64,000 nt of DNA from Lentisphaeria bacterium (lineage in GTDB: Bacteria > Verrucomicrobiota > Lentisphaeria > Victivallales > Victivallaceae): assembly GCA_018265615.1 (NCBI GenBank), contig JABLYX010000021.1:1-64000 (forward strand), given 5' to 3'. The notes below the pieces were generated by a model. It searched no databases. It saw only the letters and a program-made list of their open reading frames with translations, and had not been told where the DNA came from. The position numbers and the translations under genes were made by a program. Positions 42,869 through 51,652 of this stretch are shown in pieces (within the stretch, counting starts at the first letter, position 1; each line of letters begins with the position of its first letter).

Positions 42869-44113
42869 GTGAAAGCGATCATCAACCCCTATAACCACAC
42901 GACGAAATGGTGCGAGGAGTTTTTTCCCGAGCGCAGTCTGTGTTCTTTGCCGATCGCAGGCAAGATGTTCGCGGAGCATCAGATCGATTCGGTCTCCGTC
43001 CTCGGAGTCGGGGAGATTCTGCTGTTGGACTACAATTACACGATGTTCCTGCAGGAGCTGCTTGGCGGCGGAGAACGCTGGTCGCTCAAGCTCGATTATC
43101 TCGGTTCCGGGATCCGCCGCGATCCGTTCCGGCTGCTGGAGGAGCATCGCGCTTTCGCAGGGGACGGCGAGGTGCTGGTCGTGCTCGGCCCGATTCTGCC
43201 GGAATTCACGTCGCAGGAGGCGCTTCAGGCCGGCGCGGTTCCCGTGCAGCAGGATGAGAGGCTGAAGGACGGGGTTTATCTGCGGCGTCGCGACGGGGTC
43301 CTGTACCGCTGCCGGGTTCCGCAGCGCCGGATGCGGTCGATCCGGGAATATTTCGAGTTGAATTTTCAGCTGCTGCGCACGCCGCGCGGCTATGTGCTGC
43401 CCGGTTACCGGGTCGAGAACGGCGTTCATGCCGGAATGAATGTGGTCATCATGCCCGGCTGCGAGATTTCGCCCCCGGTCGTGCTGGGGGACAACATATG
43501 CCTGGAACGCGGCTGCCGGCTTGAGGACGGCGTGATCGTCGGGAGTGACGTGATCATCGACCGGGGGAATTTCCTGCGCCGGTGCGTGGTGTTCGACCAC
43601 ACCTACATCGGGAAGAACATGGAGTTTGTGAACAAGATCGTCTGTTCCGGCAGGATCATCGACCCGGTCAACGAGGTTTCCGTCGAGCTGGAGGAGGCCG
43701 GAGTCGCTTCCGGCCTGCGCGGCGGGCTCAGGAATGTCGATTGGACGGGGACGTTCGAAGCCGTTCTGGCTTTGCTTCTGGCCCTGCTGTTTCTCGTCCC
43801 GTACCTTGCGGCGCTGCTGTTGCTGAAGCTTCTGCACTGTCACCGCTGGTTCCAGAAGCTTTCGTTCGACCGCTATTGGCTTCTCTGGGCCGTCGTATTC
43901 CGGCGGGCGAGCCTGATACGTACCGGAGGAAGGAAAGAGCGGTGCGTCTTCTGTTATTCGGACGGGATCTCCGTGAACCGTGATTCATTGCAGCAGAAGC
44001 TCGACGACCGCTATTTTCAGCATCATCGTACCCCCGGCCTGATTGTGAGGACGTTGGGGAAGGCATTCATCAACAGGATATTCATGACGGATGACATGGT
44101 TCAGGACACATGA
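42869..44113 (+). CDS. left-handed beta-helix protein with nucleotidyltransferase-like N-terminus and membrane tail
   Basis: 414 residues. The N-terminal part (about 1-185) has the look of a nucleotide-sugar pyrophosphorylase fold (MKAIINPYNHTTKWCEEFFPERS...LPIAGKMF), but I do not see the usual GxGTRL/Mxx-KP catalytic pattern. Hexapeptide-type repeats follow (about 190-265; VIMPGCEISPPVVLGDNI), then a hydrophobic segment with one or two TMs (about 292-325) and a basic tail. It starts with GTG directly after the sugar transferase stop. Possibly a non-catalytic or altered NDP-sugar enzyme tethered to the membrane; function uncertain. Confidence 0.6.
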   Translation: MKAIINPYNHTTKWCEEFFPERSLCSLPIAGKMFAEHQIDSVSVLGVGEILLLDYNYTMFLQELLGGGERWSLKLDYLGSGIRRDPFRLLEEHRAFAGDGEVLVVLGPILPEFTSQEALQAGAVPVQQDERLKDGVYLRRRDGVLYRCRVPQRRMRSIREYFELNFQLLRTPRGYVLPGYRVENGVHAGMNVVIMPGCEISPPVVLGDNICLERGCRLEDGVIVGSDVIIDRGNFLRRCVVFDHTYIGKNMEFVNKIVCSGRIIDPVNEVSVELEEAGVASGLRGGLRNVDWTGTFEAVLALLLALLFLVPYLAALLLLKLLHCHRWFQKLSFDRYWLLWAVVFRRASLIRTGGRKERCVFCYSDGISVNRDSLQQKLDDRYFQHHRTPGLIVRTLGKAFINRIFMTDDMVQDT

Positions 44114-45194
44114 GTTTTTCACGGCGGCGCGGGATCCGGAAGTCGAGCGGCAGCTCGGCTCCGCGCTCCCGGAGCTCGCTGCGGAAGCGGAGACACTCGG
44201 CTTCCGGGAACTGGCGGGAATCTGCCTCGGCGGCGGCTACGGCCGCGGCGAGGGCGGCGTCCACACCGGTCCGGACGGGTGCGGGCGTCTTTACAATGAC
44301 CTCGATTTTTTCGTTTTCACCGATGGGGCGTCGCGGAAACGGCGGGCCGCACTGGACGCCGCCCTTGCTCCGCTGGCCCGCCGCTGGTCGGGGAGGCTCG
44401 GCATTGATGTGGATTTCTGCCCGGCGAAGAACCGGGATCTCTCCGGCCCCGTGGTCCGGACGCTGATGCTGCAGGAGTTGAAGCACGGGCATGTGCAGAT
44501 TTGCGGGGAGGGCGATGTGCTTGGCGCGATTCCGGCGTTGGAGGCGGGTGAGCTTTCCCCGTTCGAGGGAGTGCGGCTGCTGATGAACCGCGGCATGGGG
44601 CTGCTGCTCGCCGCGGAGAAGCTGCGTTCGTGTGCCGGGAAGGCGGATGTGGATTTTATTCTGCGCAACCTGAATAAGGCCGTGCTCGGCGGGGGCGACG
44701 CATTGCTGCTCGGCAGTGGGCGTTACCGCTGGAAAGCAGCCGACCGTCTGGAAGCGTTCGGCGCTCTGGCGCAGGAGTCGGGGATTTCCTCCGAACGGAC
44801 CGGGCAGTACGAGGCTGCGTTGGAATTCAAGTTCCGGCCGCATTCACGTTGCCCGGAGGATTGGGAGTTTGCGTGGAACCGGGCGCGCGGGTTCTGGCGC
44901 GAATGCGTGTGCCGGTTTGCGAATTCCCCGGATTCTGTTGAACCGGAACGTGTGCCGGCCCGGCTCCGGGAGGCGAAGGTGCTCTGCGGCGGCCGGAATC
45001 TCCGGCATCAGTTGCGATGGGTTTACCGGACACGGACCGCGGGTTCTGTCCGGGAGTGGTTCGAGGCGCCTGAATTGCGGGTGCTTTCTGAGCTTTTCCG
45101 GCTGCTTGCCGTGGCCGGTGGAACGGATGTTGATGGAGTCGGAGACCCGGCGCGAAGGAGCAGGGTGCACCGGCTCTGGAGCTCCTTTCTGTAA
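44091..45194 (+). CDS. Pol-beta-superfamily nucleotidyltransferase-like protein
   Basis: 367 residues. The N-terminal third has the superfamily pattern: a glycine-rich GGGYGRGEGG (about 48-57), then NDLDFFVF (D70 and D72 region) and a third acidic strand GIDVDF (about 103-108). The rest is helical and matches no family I know. It overlaps the beta-helix gene by 23 bp and precedes wzz by 16 bp, so it is part of the polysaccharide operon. It could transfer a nucleotide or phospho-sugar in precursor supply, or act in regulation. Confidence 0.55.
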   Translation: MTWFRTHEFFTAARDPEVERQLGSALPELAAEAETLGFRELAGICLGGGYGRGEGGVHTGPDGCGRLYNDLDFFVFTDGASRKRRAALDAALAPLARRWSGRLGIDVDFCPAKNRDLSGPVVRTLMLQELKHGHVQICGEGDVLGAIPALEAGELSPFEGVRLLMNRGMGLLLAAEKLRSCAGKADVDFILRNLNKAVLGGGDALLLGSGRYRWKAADRLEAFGALAQESGISSERTGQYEAALEFKFRPHSRCPEDWEFAWNRARGFWRECVCRFANSPDSVEPERVPARLREAKVLCGGRNLRHQLRWVYRTRTAGSVREWFEAPELRVLSELFRLLAVAGGTDVDGVGDPARRSRVHRLWSSFL

Positions 45195-45210
45195 ATATGG
45201 AGAAGAATTT

Positions 45211-47187
45211 ATGAATCATTCGACAGTAGATCCGGTGGATGAGGAGCAGGAACGGCTCCGGCAATTTGAATTGTACCGGAAATTAAGTATTTCTGTGCTG
45301 CTGAAACACTGGAAGCTGATTGTCCTGATCGCGGCGGCGACGTTTATCGGGATGCTGACGCTGGTTCGCGTCATGGCGATGAATTCCACCGACCGCTATC
45401 AGGCCGTGACCCGGCTGTTTTACTACCCGCGGGAGACGAAGAGCTGCGGCGCGATGGATATCCGGCAGGCGAAGGAGCTGTTCGCGCGCCGGACGCTCCT
45501 GCAGCAGGCCGCCGAGCGGCTGAATCTGCCGGAACCGATCGGCAACCGGGTTTCGATCGGGACGGAAAAGACGCGGCCGAACCTGATCATCGTCACGGCG
45601 AAGGCGAAGGAGTCGGATCTTGCGGTCCGGATGGCCAACACCGTGGCGGAGCTCTGCATCGAAGAGTATACGAATTTCCGCTCCGGAGAGCTGAATTCGA
45701 GGCTGAACGGCCAGTTGGACCGAAAGAAGCTGCTGGAAGATTCGGTTGCGAATGACGAGCGTGAACAGCATAAGATGGTTCCGGGCGGAGGCTCGCTTTC
45801 TCCGGTTCAGGAGCTCGACCGGCTGCGCGAAATCGTCGGCAGTGCCCTGACGCTCCTGTCGGAAAACAACATCCAGTATGCGAATGAGAAGCTGCGGTAT
45901 CAGAAGCTTGAAGCCCAGTTGAAGGAGATCGACCCGAAGGCACTGCAGCTCTCCGCGCAGTTGAACACGTTCCTGAATCGGCTGGAACAGCAGAAGCAGG
46001 AGGTCGAACGGCTCAGGCTGCAGTATACCGACCGGAATCCGCGGCTGCTTGCCGCCCGCGAGGAGCTGACCTATCAGGAGAAGGCGTATGAGGAGTTCCT
46101 GAAGGAGAACGGCATTGCGAGCTATAATCCCGACAGCATCCGGCACGCCGATTCCCTGCGCGATGCGCTGGCCGCCTCCCGCGAGAAGCTTGATCTGTAC
46201 GCGGAAAAGGACAAGGCGCTCGGCGACGAGATCAGAAAAAACCGTGATATTGTCGCAAAGCTCACCGAGCTGCTGCCGAAGTACACGGAGATCGACATTC
46301 GCCGCGGAGCGTCCATTTCGATCCTCCATTCGGTGGAAGAGGTGATTTCCGACCTGCGGCTGCTGCTTGCTTCCACGAAGAGCGATATCATCCAGGTGGA
46401 AAAAGCCGAGTCCGCCGTGCCGCAGAGTTTGTTCAATAAAAAAGCCGTTGCGCTGATCATGGCGGCGGCGTTCATCGTGACCGGCGGGGCATGCGTGCTG
46501 CTGGTTCTGTTCCAGATCTTCTTCGGAAAGGTGGAGCAGGTCGAGGAGATCGAAGCGCACCGCGGGTTGGTCCCGCTGGGGACTTATCCGGATTCCGCGG
46601 AGCGTTTTTCTTCTCCGGGCGAGAAGGAGATCGTGCTGCATGAGATGTACTACAAGCTGCGCGAAGTGCTTGAGGGCAGGAAGATCCTGTTCGAGGGGAC
46701 GCTTGAGGGCGGCAGCGCGCCTCCGGATATACGCGAGGCGATCGAGTGGAACGCCGCCATGAACGGCGTCAGGAGCTTCCGGATCAACATCGTTCCGGCG
46801 GTCGGCTTCGAGCTTGCGGACGCCGCTGTGGACGGCGACGATACGCTGGTCGCCGTGCAGTGCTCCGGTTCGCAGGGATTCTTCCCGGTGGAGAACCCGC
46901 AGGCGCTCTCGCCGGCGGAGCTTGAGCTTCTGGGGTGTGATGTGAAGGAGCTGCTGAAGAGATATGATCTCCTGATGATCGGGAGGGAGAAGCCGCTCGG
47001 GCAGAACGATCTTTTCTTCCGGCAGATGATGGAGTTCAGCGATTGTTCGCTGTTGTATCTCGGGGCGAACGCCACGCCGCGGCGGATACTGCGGCTCGCT
47101 GCGGCGCTGCAGCGCACGTGCGGGCATATGGCGGCGGCCGTTTTGACTGGGGTCCGGAAATGGACTCCGAATTCCGGAGTGAGGTGA
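45211..47187 (+). CDS. Wzz/GumC-type polysaccharide co-polymerase without kinase motifs
   Basis: 658 residues. TM1 (about 33-53) and TM2 (about 410-433) flank a periplasmic region with the Wzz fold at its start and a long coiled coil (about 170-400). The cytoplasmic C-terminus (about 440-658) occupies the place of the BY-kinase domain but has no Walker A and no Tyr-rich tail. It controls chain length and couples the inner-membrane polymerase to the outer-membrane exporter. ATG 45211 has GGAGAAG upstream. Confidence 0.85.
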   Translation: MNHSTVDPVDEEQERLRQFELYRKLSISVLLKHWKLIVLIAAATFIGMLTLVRVMAMNSTDRYQAVTRLFYYPRETKSCGAMDIRQAKELFARRTLLQQAAERLNLPEPIGNRVSIGTEKTRPNLIIVTAKAKESDLAVRMANTVAELCIEEYTNFRSGELNSRLNGQLDRKKLLEDSVANDEREQHKMVPGGGSLSPVQELDRLREIVGSALTLLSENNIQYANEKLRYQKLEAQLKEIDPKALQLSAQLNTFLNRLEQQKQEVERLRLQYTDRNPRLLAAREELTYQEKAYEEFLKENGIASYNPDSIRHADSLRDALAASREKLDLYAEKDKALGDEIRKNRDIVAKLTELLPKYTEIDIRRGASISILHSVEEVISDLRLLLASTKSDIIQVEKAESAVPQSLFNKKAVALIMAAAFIVTGGACVLLVLFQIFFGKVEQVEEIEAHRGLVPLGTYPDSAERFSSPGEKEIVLHEMYYKLREVLEGRKILFEGTLEGGSAPPDIREAIEWNAAMNGVRSFRINIVPAVGFELADAAVDGDDTLVAVQCSGSQGFFPVENPQALSPAELELLGCDVKELLKRYDLLMIGREKPLGQNDLFFRQMMEFSDCSLLYLGANATPRRILRLAAALQRTCGHMAAAVLTGVRKWTPNSGVR

Positions 47188-47192
47188 AACAT

Positions 47193-48236
47193 ATGCAGAA
47201 ACTGTTTTTGATGATATTTGCCGGGGCTCTTCTGGGGCTCACATCGTGCATGAGCACGGGTGACTATCTGGCGTACCCGGAGCTGATTGAGACAAACATG
47301 GCCGTGGTCGAGAAGAATGCCCTCACCCGTGAGGAGCGCGAGGCCCGGCTCGAACGGCTGAGGCTGCTGGCGGAGCAGCCGGCGCCTCCCTATACCATCG
47401 GCGCCGGGGATATGCTCTCCGTAAAGGTCTACGACCACAGCGACCTTGATGTCACGACCCCGGTCACGCCGGACGGGTACATCGGCATGACGTTTGTGGG
47501 GCAGGTTCATGTGGCGGGGTGCACACTGCCGGAGGCGGTGAAACGCGTGGAGAAGGCGCTTGAGGCCTATATCCGGAATCCGGTGGTGGGCATTGCCCCC
47601 TCGGTGATCCGCTCCCAGAAGGTGACCATCGCCGGGGCGGTCACGCATCCGGGCATGTATGAGATCAGCAGCGACCTGCGGCTGTCCGACCTGTTCGCAA
47701 TGGCGGGCGGCTCCTCGACGCGGCTGTTCGACGGACAGGTCCTCGATGCGGCCGATTTCCAGAATTCGGTGTTCGTGCGTAACAATGAGCTGCTTGAAGT
47801 GGATTTCTCCGCGGCGATCGAGCGCGGTGACCGCTGGAACAACATCCGGCTGCAGAAGGGGGACTACGTCTATGTCGCGGTCCGTTCCGAGTCGATGGTC
47901 ACGCTGCTCGGCGAGGTGGTGAGGCCGCATCAGCGGATCTGGAACAAGTCGCTCGGGCTGCTGGAGCTGTTCTCCGCCGCGGGCGGGCTCAGGGAGTCCT
48001 ACTGGAAGTATGCGATCATAATCCGCGGCGGTATTGCGAATCCGGTCTTCTACCGGGTCGACATCGAAGGCGTGCTGCTGGGCCGGAAACCGAACGTCAT
48101 GACGCTGCCGGGTGATATCGTCTATGTGCCGAAGGATGCGATGGATGAATACAATATCTTCATCCGCAAGCTGATGCCGACCGGACAGCTGTTCAACCTC
48201 TTCACCACGCCGGCAACCTTCTATTCACGGTTCTGA
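47193..48236 (+). CDS. Wza-like polysaccharide export lipoprotein
   Basis: 347 residues with a lipoprotein signal (lipobox LTSC, Cys at about 19). The polysaccharide export domain begins YTIGAGDMLSVKVYDHSDL, and two SLBB-type domains (VTIAGAVTHPGMYEI; VTLLGEVVRPHQR) follow. It should form the outer-membrane channel that exports the polymer made by this operon. GAGGTG of the upstream gene's last codons serves as ribosome binding site, 5 bp after that gene's stop. Confidence 0.92.
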   Translation: MQKLFLMIFAGALLGLTSCMSTGDYLAYPELIETNMAVVEKNALTREEREARLERLRLLAEQPAPPYTIGAGDMLSVKVYDHSDLDVTTPVTPDGYIGMTFVGQVHVAGCTLPEAVKRVEKALEAYIRNPVVGIAPSVIRSQKVTIAGAVTHPGMYEISSDLRLSDLFAMAGGSSTRLFDGQVLDAADFQNSVFVRNNELLEVDFSAAIERGDRWNNIRLQKGDYVYVAVRSESMVTLLGEVVRPHQRIWNKSLGLLELFSAAGGLRESYWKYAIIIRGGIANPVFYRVDIEGVLLGRKPNVMTLPGDIVYVPKDAMDEYNIFIRKLMPTGQLFNLFTTPATFYSRF

Positions 48237-48249
48237 CGGGAGACGCTGC

Positions 48250-49587
48250 ATGAAATATGTTCTGTTCATCATTGCGATTGCGGGTATGGGGCCGGCTGTC
48301 ATGCTGATGCTCTGTAACCGTGCGATGATGCGCGCGGCCATGTTCCTGATCCCGTTCCTGGCGCTCCTGTTCAAACCGTCGTCGATCAACTTCTTCTCGC
48401 ACGAAATGTATCGCGGCACTTCGCGCGGGATGGAGATTTCGGCGGTCTATCTGTGCGCGATAGCGCTCCTGCTGGCGCTGCTGGCGCGGCGCGGCAGGCT
48501 CAGGCTGCTGCCGGATGCGGGTATCTGGTTTTACGGAGGATACTTCTTCTGTGCGCTGTGTTCGGTACTGAATGCGGACAATCTGCTGTTCTCCTTCTTT
48601 GAGCTCTGGAAGATGGCGATGATGTATCTCGTCTTCCTCGCGGTGTGGAACTACCTCGACTTCACGGGAGACTTCGATATCATCTGGTACGGGATGGGGG
48701 CGGTGATTCTGCTGAACTTCCCGGTGGTGGTCTACGACAGCTTCCACTGGGTTTTTCAGGCCCACGGCGTGTTTCCGCACCAGAACAGCATGGGGATGTA
48801 CATGTTGCTCGCGGGGATTCTGTTCCTCTCGCTGTTCTTCAACTCGACGGGATATCTGAGTTGGTTTGCCGGGGCGGTCTTTCTGGTCGCCGCGCTTTCG
48901 GTGATTCTGACCTACTCGCGCGGCGCGATCGTCTGCTTCCCGATCGGCTGCGCCCTGACAGTGGGGGTGTCGCTGCTGTACTCGCTCGATTTCCGGAAGC
49001 TTCTGATTGTGGGAGTGACATTGATTGCGTTCCTGTTTCTGCTGGTGCTGTTTCTGCCGAAGATCCTCGACCGGTTCGAACGGGCGCCGGAGTCCTCCGC
49101 CGACACCCGCATCGATTTCGCCATTGCCGCCATGAACATGATAGACGCCGAGCCGCTCGGCGTCGGCATCAACAACTGGGGAATCCGGATCAATCCGCCT
49201 TACAACTACAGCGAGCACCGGGAGCGGATGCGCTATACCGATGACTACAAGGACGGCATTGTCGAGACGATTTACCTGCTGGTCGGTGCGGAATGCGGGA
49301 TTGCCGGGCTCGGGTTTCTTCTGCTCTGGTTCGGCTATTACCTGGCCGCGGCCGTCTTCCTGCTGAAGAAGTTTGCCCGGCGGTCGGAGTTCTATATTCC
49401 CGCCGGGCTCTGCGGCGGGCTGACGGCTGTCTATCTGCAGTCGGCGCTGGAGTGGGTGCTGAAGCAGCCGGTCAATTTCGTGCAGCTCATGATCATGTTT
49501 GCCGTAATCAGCTTTCTCCGGTCGGATTACCTCCGGCATCGGAAAGAGGAAAAACTTAAAAGGAAAGAGGCGGCGGCCGCCGCCTGA
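48250..49587 (+). CDS. O-antigen ligase/polymerase family protein (Wzy-like)
   Basis: 445 residues with about ten to twelve membrane helices and one large extracytoplasmic loop (about 280-340, ESSADTRIDFAIAAMNMI...GVGINNW). That loop is the Wzy_C signature region of O-antigen ligases and polymerases, with FPHQNSMGMY also typical (the HxNxxG-type motif near 175). It probably polymerises the lipid-linked repeat units on the periplasmic side. GGGAGA precedes the ATG. Confidence 0.88.
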   Translation: MKYVLFIIAIAGMGPAVMLMLCNRAMMRAAMFLIPFLALLFKPSSINFFSHEMYRGTSRGMEISAVYLCAIALLLALLARRGRLRLLPDAGIWFYGGYFFCALCSVLNADNLLFSFFELWKMAMMYLVFLAVWNYLDFTGDFDIIWYGMGAVILLNFPVVVYDSFHWVFQAHGVFPHQNSMGMYMLLAGILFLSLFFNSTGYLSWFAGAVFLVAALSVILTYSRGAIVCFPIGCALTVGVSLLYSLDFRKLLIVGVTLIAFLFLLVLFLPKILDRFERAPESSADTRIDFAIAAMNMIDAEPLGVGINNWGIRINPPYNYSEHRERMRYTDDYKDGIVETIYLLVGAECGIAGLGFLLLWFGYYLAAAVFLLKKFARRSEFYIPAGLCGGLTAVYLQSALEWVLKQPVNFVQLMIMFAVISFLRSDYLRHRKEEKLKRKEAAAAA

Positions 49588-49598
49588 TAAGGTGGGAT

Positions 49599-50552
49599 AT
49601 GAAAAACAATACTGTTGTCACAGTCGGTGACCTGAACTATTTCTGGGGTGTTTTCCTGCTGGTCGCGTCGCTGCGGAAAAACGGCATGGATGAGCCGGTG
49701 ATCGTCTTCGGCGCCGGGTACGGGCCGGAGCAGGAGCGGCTTCTGGCGCAGTTCGGGGATGTCAGGACCGTATCTGCCGGGGCGACCGGGCGTTCGCTCA
49801 CCTGCAGCAAGCCGGAGGCGATGCTGCTTGCCGAAACCGATTTCGTCACCTGGGTTGACAGCGACGGGTTCTTCGTCGGCAACTGCTCCGCAAGGCTTGC
49901 TCCGGAGTCGCCGGATGAAATCCATGTCAGGATGCGCGGTGAAGAAGAGAACGTGCTGGTGTACCGCGGCAAGAATTTCAGCGGGGACGGCCGGACGATT
50001 CCGCCCGAGGTCCTCGCTGCGTGGAAAAACGATGTCTCCGGGGCGGTGGATGCGCGGATTCCGCGCTGCTGTTCCGCCTGTTATATGTCGCTGCACCGTT
50101 CGCACCGTGATTTCCTTGAGGCGTGGCGTGACCAGATGGCGAAGGTGCTGCCGCAGGGGAATGTCGGTGTTGTCGATCACCGGGTCGCGTTTTATCATCA
50201 GTTGGACGAGTCGGTCCTGAACAGCCTGCTCTGCTTTCTGCCCGGAGCGCCGCGCGTGGCGGAGGCGTACCGGTTGGACAAGGATCCGGATGAGCTGTTT
50301 GTCCATTTCGTCTGTCATCCGAAGCCGTGGATCGGCTGGGCGAGTGCTTCGTTCCGCCACTACAACCGGTATCTCGATGTGGTTGACTACATTGTGCGGT
50401 CCGGCTTCGACCTGCCCGGGCCGCTGCCGTTCCCGCTGCGCCGGGAGAACCGCTGGCTCAGCCGGCTGTTGTGCGGCCCGATGCAGCTGCGGCACAAATT
50501 CCGGCGGCTGCGACAGAGGATCCGGAGCGGCATGGCAGGAGGGAAGCGATGA
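49599..50552 (+). CDS. probable glycosyltransferase, GT-A-like
   Basis: 317 residues. It begins with a Rossmann-like strand (VVTVGDLNYFWGVFLLVASLRK) and has a DxD-type WVDSDGFF (about 87-94), then a HxVCHP-type segment near 230. This layout resembles GT8-like enzymes that use a nucleotide sugar and a metal, but I cannot place it in a family. AAGGTGG precedes the start; the stop overlaps the next GT gene (ATGA). Confidence 0.65.
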   Translation: MKNNTVVTVGDLNYFWGVFLLVASLRKNGMDEPVIVFGAGYGPEQERLLAQFGDVRTVSAGATGRSLTCSKPEAMLLAETDFVTWVDSDGFFVGNCSARLAPESPDEIHVRMRGEEENVLVYRGKNFSGDGRTIPPEVLAAWKNDVSGAVDARIPRCCSACYMSLHRSHRDFLEAWRDQMAKVLPQGNVGVVDHRVAFYHQLDESVLNSLLCFLPGAPRVAEAYRLDKDPDELFVHFVCHPKPWIGWASASFRHYNRYLDVVDYIVRSGFDLPGPLPFPLRRENRWLSRLLCGPMQLRHKFRRLRQRIRSGMAGGKR

Positions 50553-51652
50553 GCCGGGAGACTCCTTTGTTTTCCGTGGTGGCGGTATGCTGCAATGTTG
50601 CCGCCTATGCGGAGCAGATGATCCTTTCGATCCGGAACCAGACGTATTCCAATTTCGAGTGCCTTGCCGTCGTCGAAGAGTCGTCGGATGGAACGGAGCG
50701 GATCGTGCGCGGGGCCGTGGCGGACGATCCGCATTTTCGGGTGGTCTGCCTGCCGCGCTCCGGCTCGGCTTCGGTTCCGCGCAATTACGGGATCGAGCAC
50801 GCGCGGGGGGAATATCTGCTCTTCGTCGATGGCGATGACTGGATCGAGCCGGACTCGCTGGAGCGCTTTGCCTCGGTTCTGGCGGAGCATCCGGAGCTCG
50901 ATCTCGTCGTGAGCGGCAGCCGGAATTTCCGGATGTCGCCGGACGGTGTGCTGCAGTTCACCGGCACGCATGTCGCGGGGACGCCCGGTGCACATTTCCC
51001 CACCGGAGCTGCATTTCTGGATGCATCCGGATTCGAACACCGTTGGAATACTGCGACATGGATGAATCTTTACCGGCGGAAGCTGCTTATGGACAACCGG
51101 TTGTTTCAGGCGCCCGGCCGCCTGCACCAGGATGATGAGTGGGTGTACCGCGTGTTTCTGAAGGCCGGTCCGACCGCGGTTGCACCGTTTCTGCACTATG
51201 ATTACCGTTTCCAGCCGGGGTCCGTGACGCATGTGCTGAGTTCGAAGACGATTTACGACCGTGCGGAGAATTTCAAATCGGTCTGTGCGTTTTTCGATTC
51301 GGGCGATTATCCGCCGGAGCTGAAGAAGAAACTGGCGATCTACTTCTGCCGGAACTTTCTGCATGTGCCGTTTTTGCGGAGAAGGTACTCCTCGAAAGAG
51401 ATCAGACAGCTCCTGCCGCGCGAGGATTGCCGGAAGGCGCTGCTTGTGTGCCTGGGCACTCGCGAACAGTTCCGTTCCTACTGCCGTGTCGTGCTGGCCG
51501 CGCGGAAAACATCCCGGCTGTTCATACCGCTGATGTACCTGGCCCGTAAAAAATGGGGATTTTGGCTGGCGGAATGGAGCGTCCGCCTCCTGGACGGAGT
51601 TCTCTCTCCGTCCTGCCGATGGCTCCGTGGACTCTTCGGAGGGAGAAGATAA
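50549..51652 (+). CDS. glycosyltransferase family 2
   Basis: 367 residues, with the GT2 start FSVVAVCCNVAAYAEQMILSI, EESSDGTERI in place of the usual DDGSTD, and LLFVDGDDWIEP carrying the DxD. The C-terminal part includes HQDDEWVYRVF, a usual acceptor-site ED/DD motif. No TM helices, so probably cytoplasmic or membrane-associated. Adds one sugar to the lipid-linked repeat unit. Confidence 0.88.
   Translation: MSRETPLFSVVAVCCNVAAYAEQMILSIRNQTYSNFECLAVVEESSDGTERIVRGAVADDPHFRVVCLPRSGSASVPRNYGIEHARGEYLLFVDGDDWIEPDSLERFASVLAEHPELDLVVSGSRNFRMSPDGVLQFTGTHVAGTPGAHFPTGAAFLDASGFEHRWNTATWMNLYRRKLLMDNRLFQAPGRLHQDDEWVYRVFLKAGPTAVAPFLHYDYRFQPGSVTHVLSSKTIYDRAENFKSVCAFFDSGDYPPELKKKLAIYFCRNFLHVPFLRRRYSSKEIRQLLPREDCRKALLVCLGTREQFRSYCRVVLAARKTSRLFIPLMYLARKKWGFWLAEWSVRLLDGVLSPSCRWLRGLFGGRR

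Noticed and set aside
42869..44113. Active NDP-sugar pyrophosphorylase
   Set aside because: The N-terminus has the general look but no GxGTRL-type phosphate-binding loop, so activity cannot be claimed.
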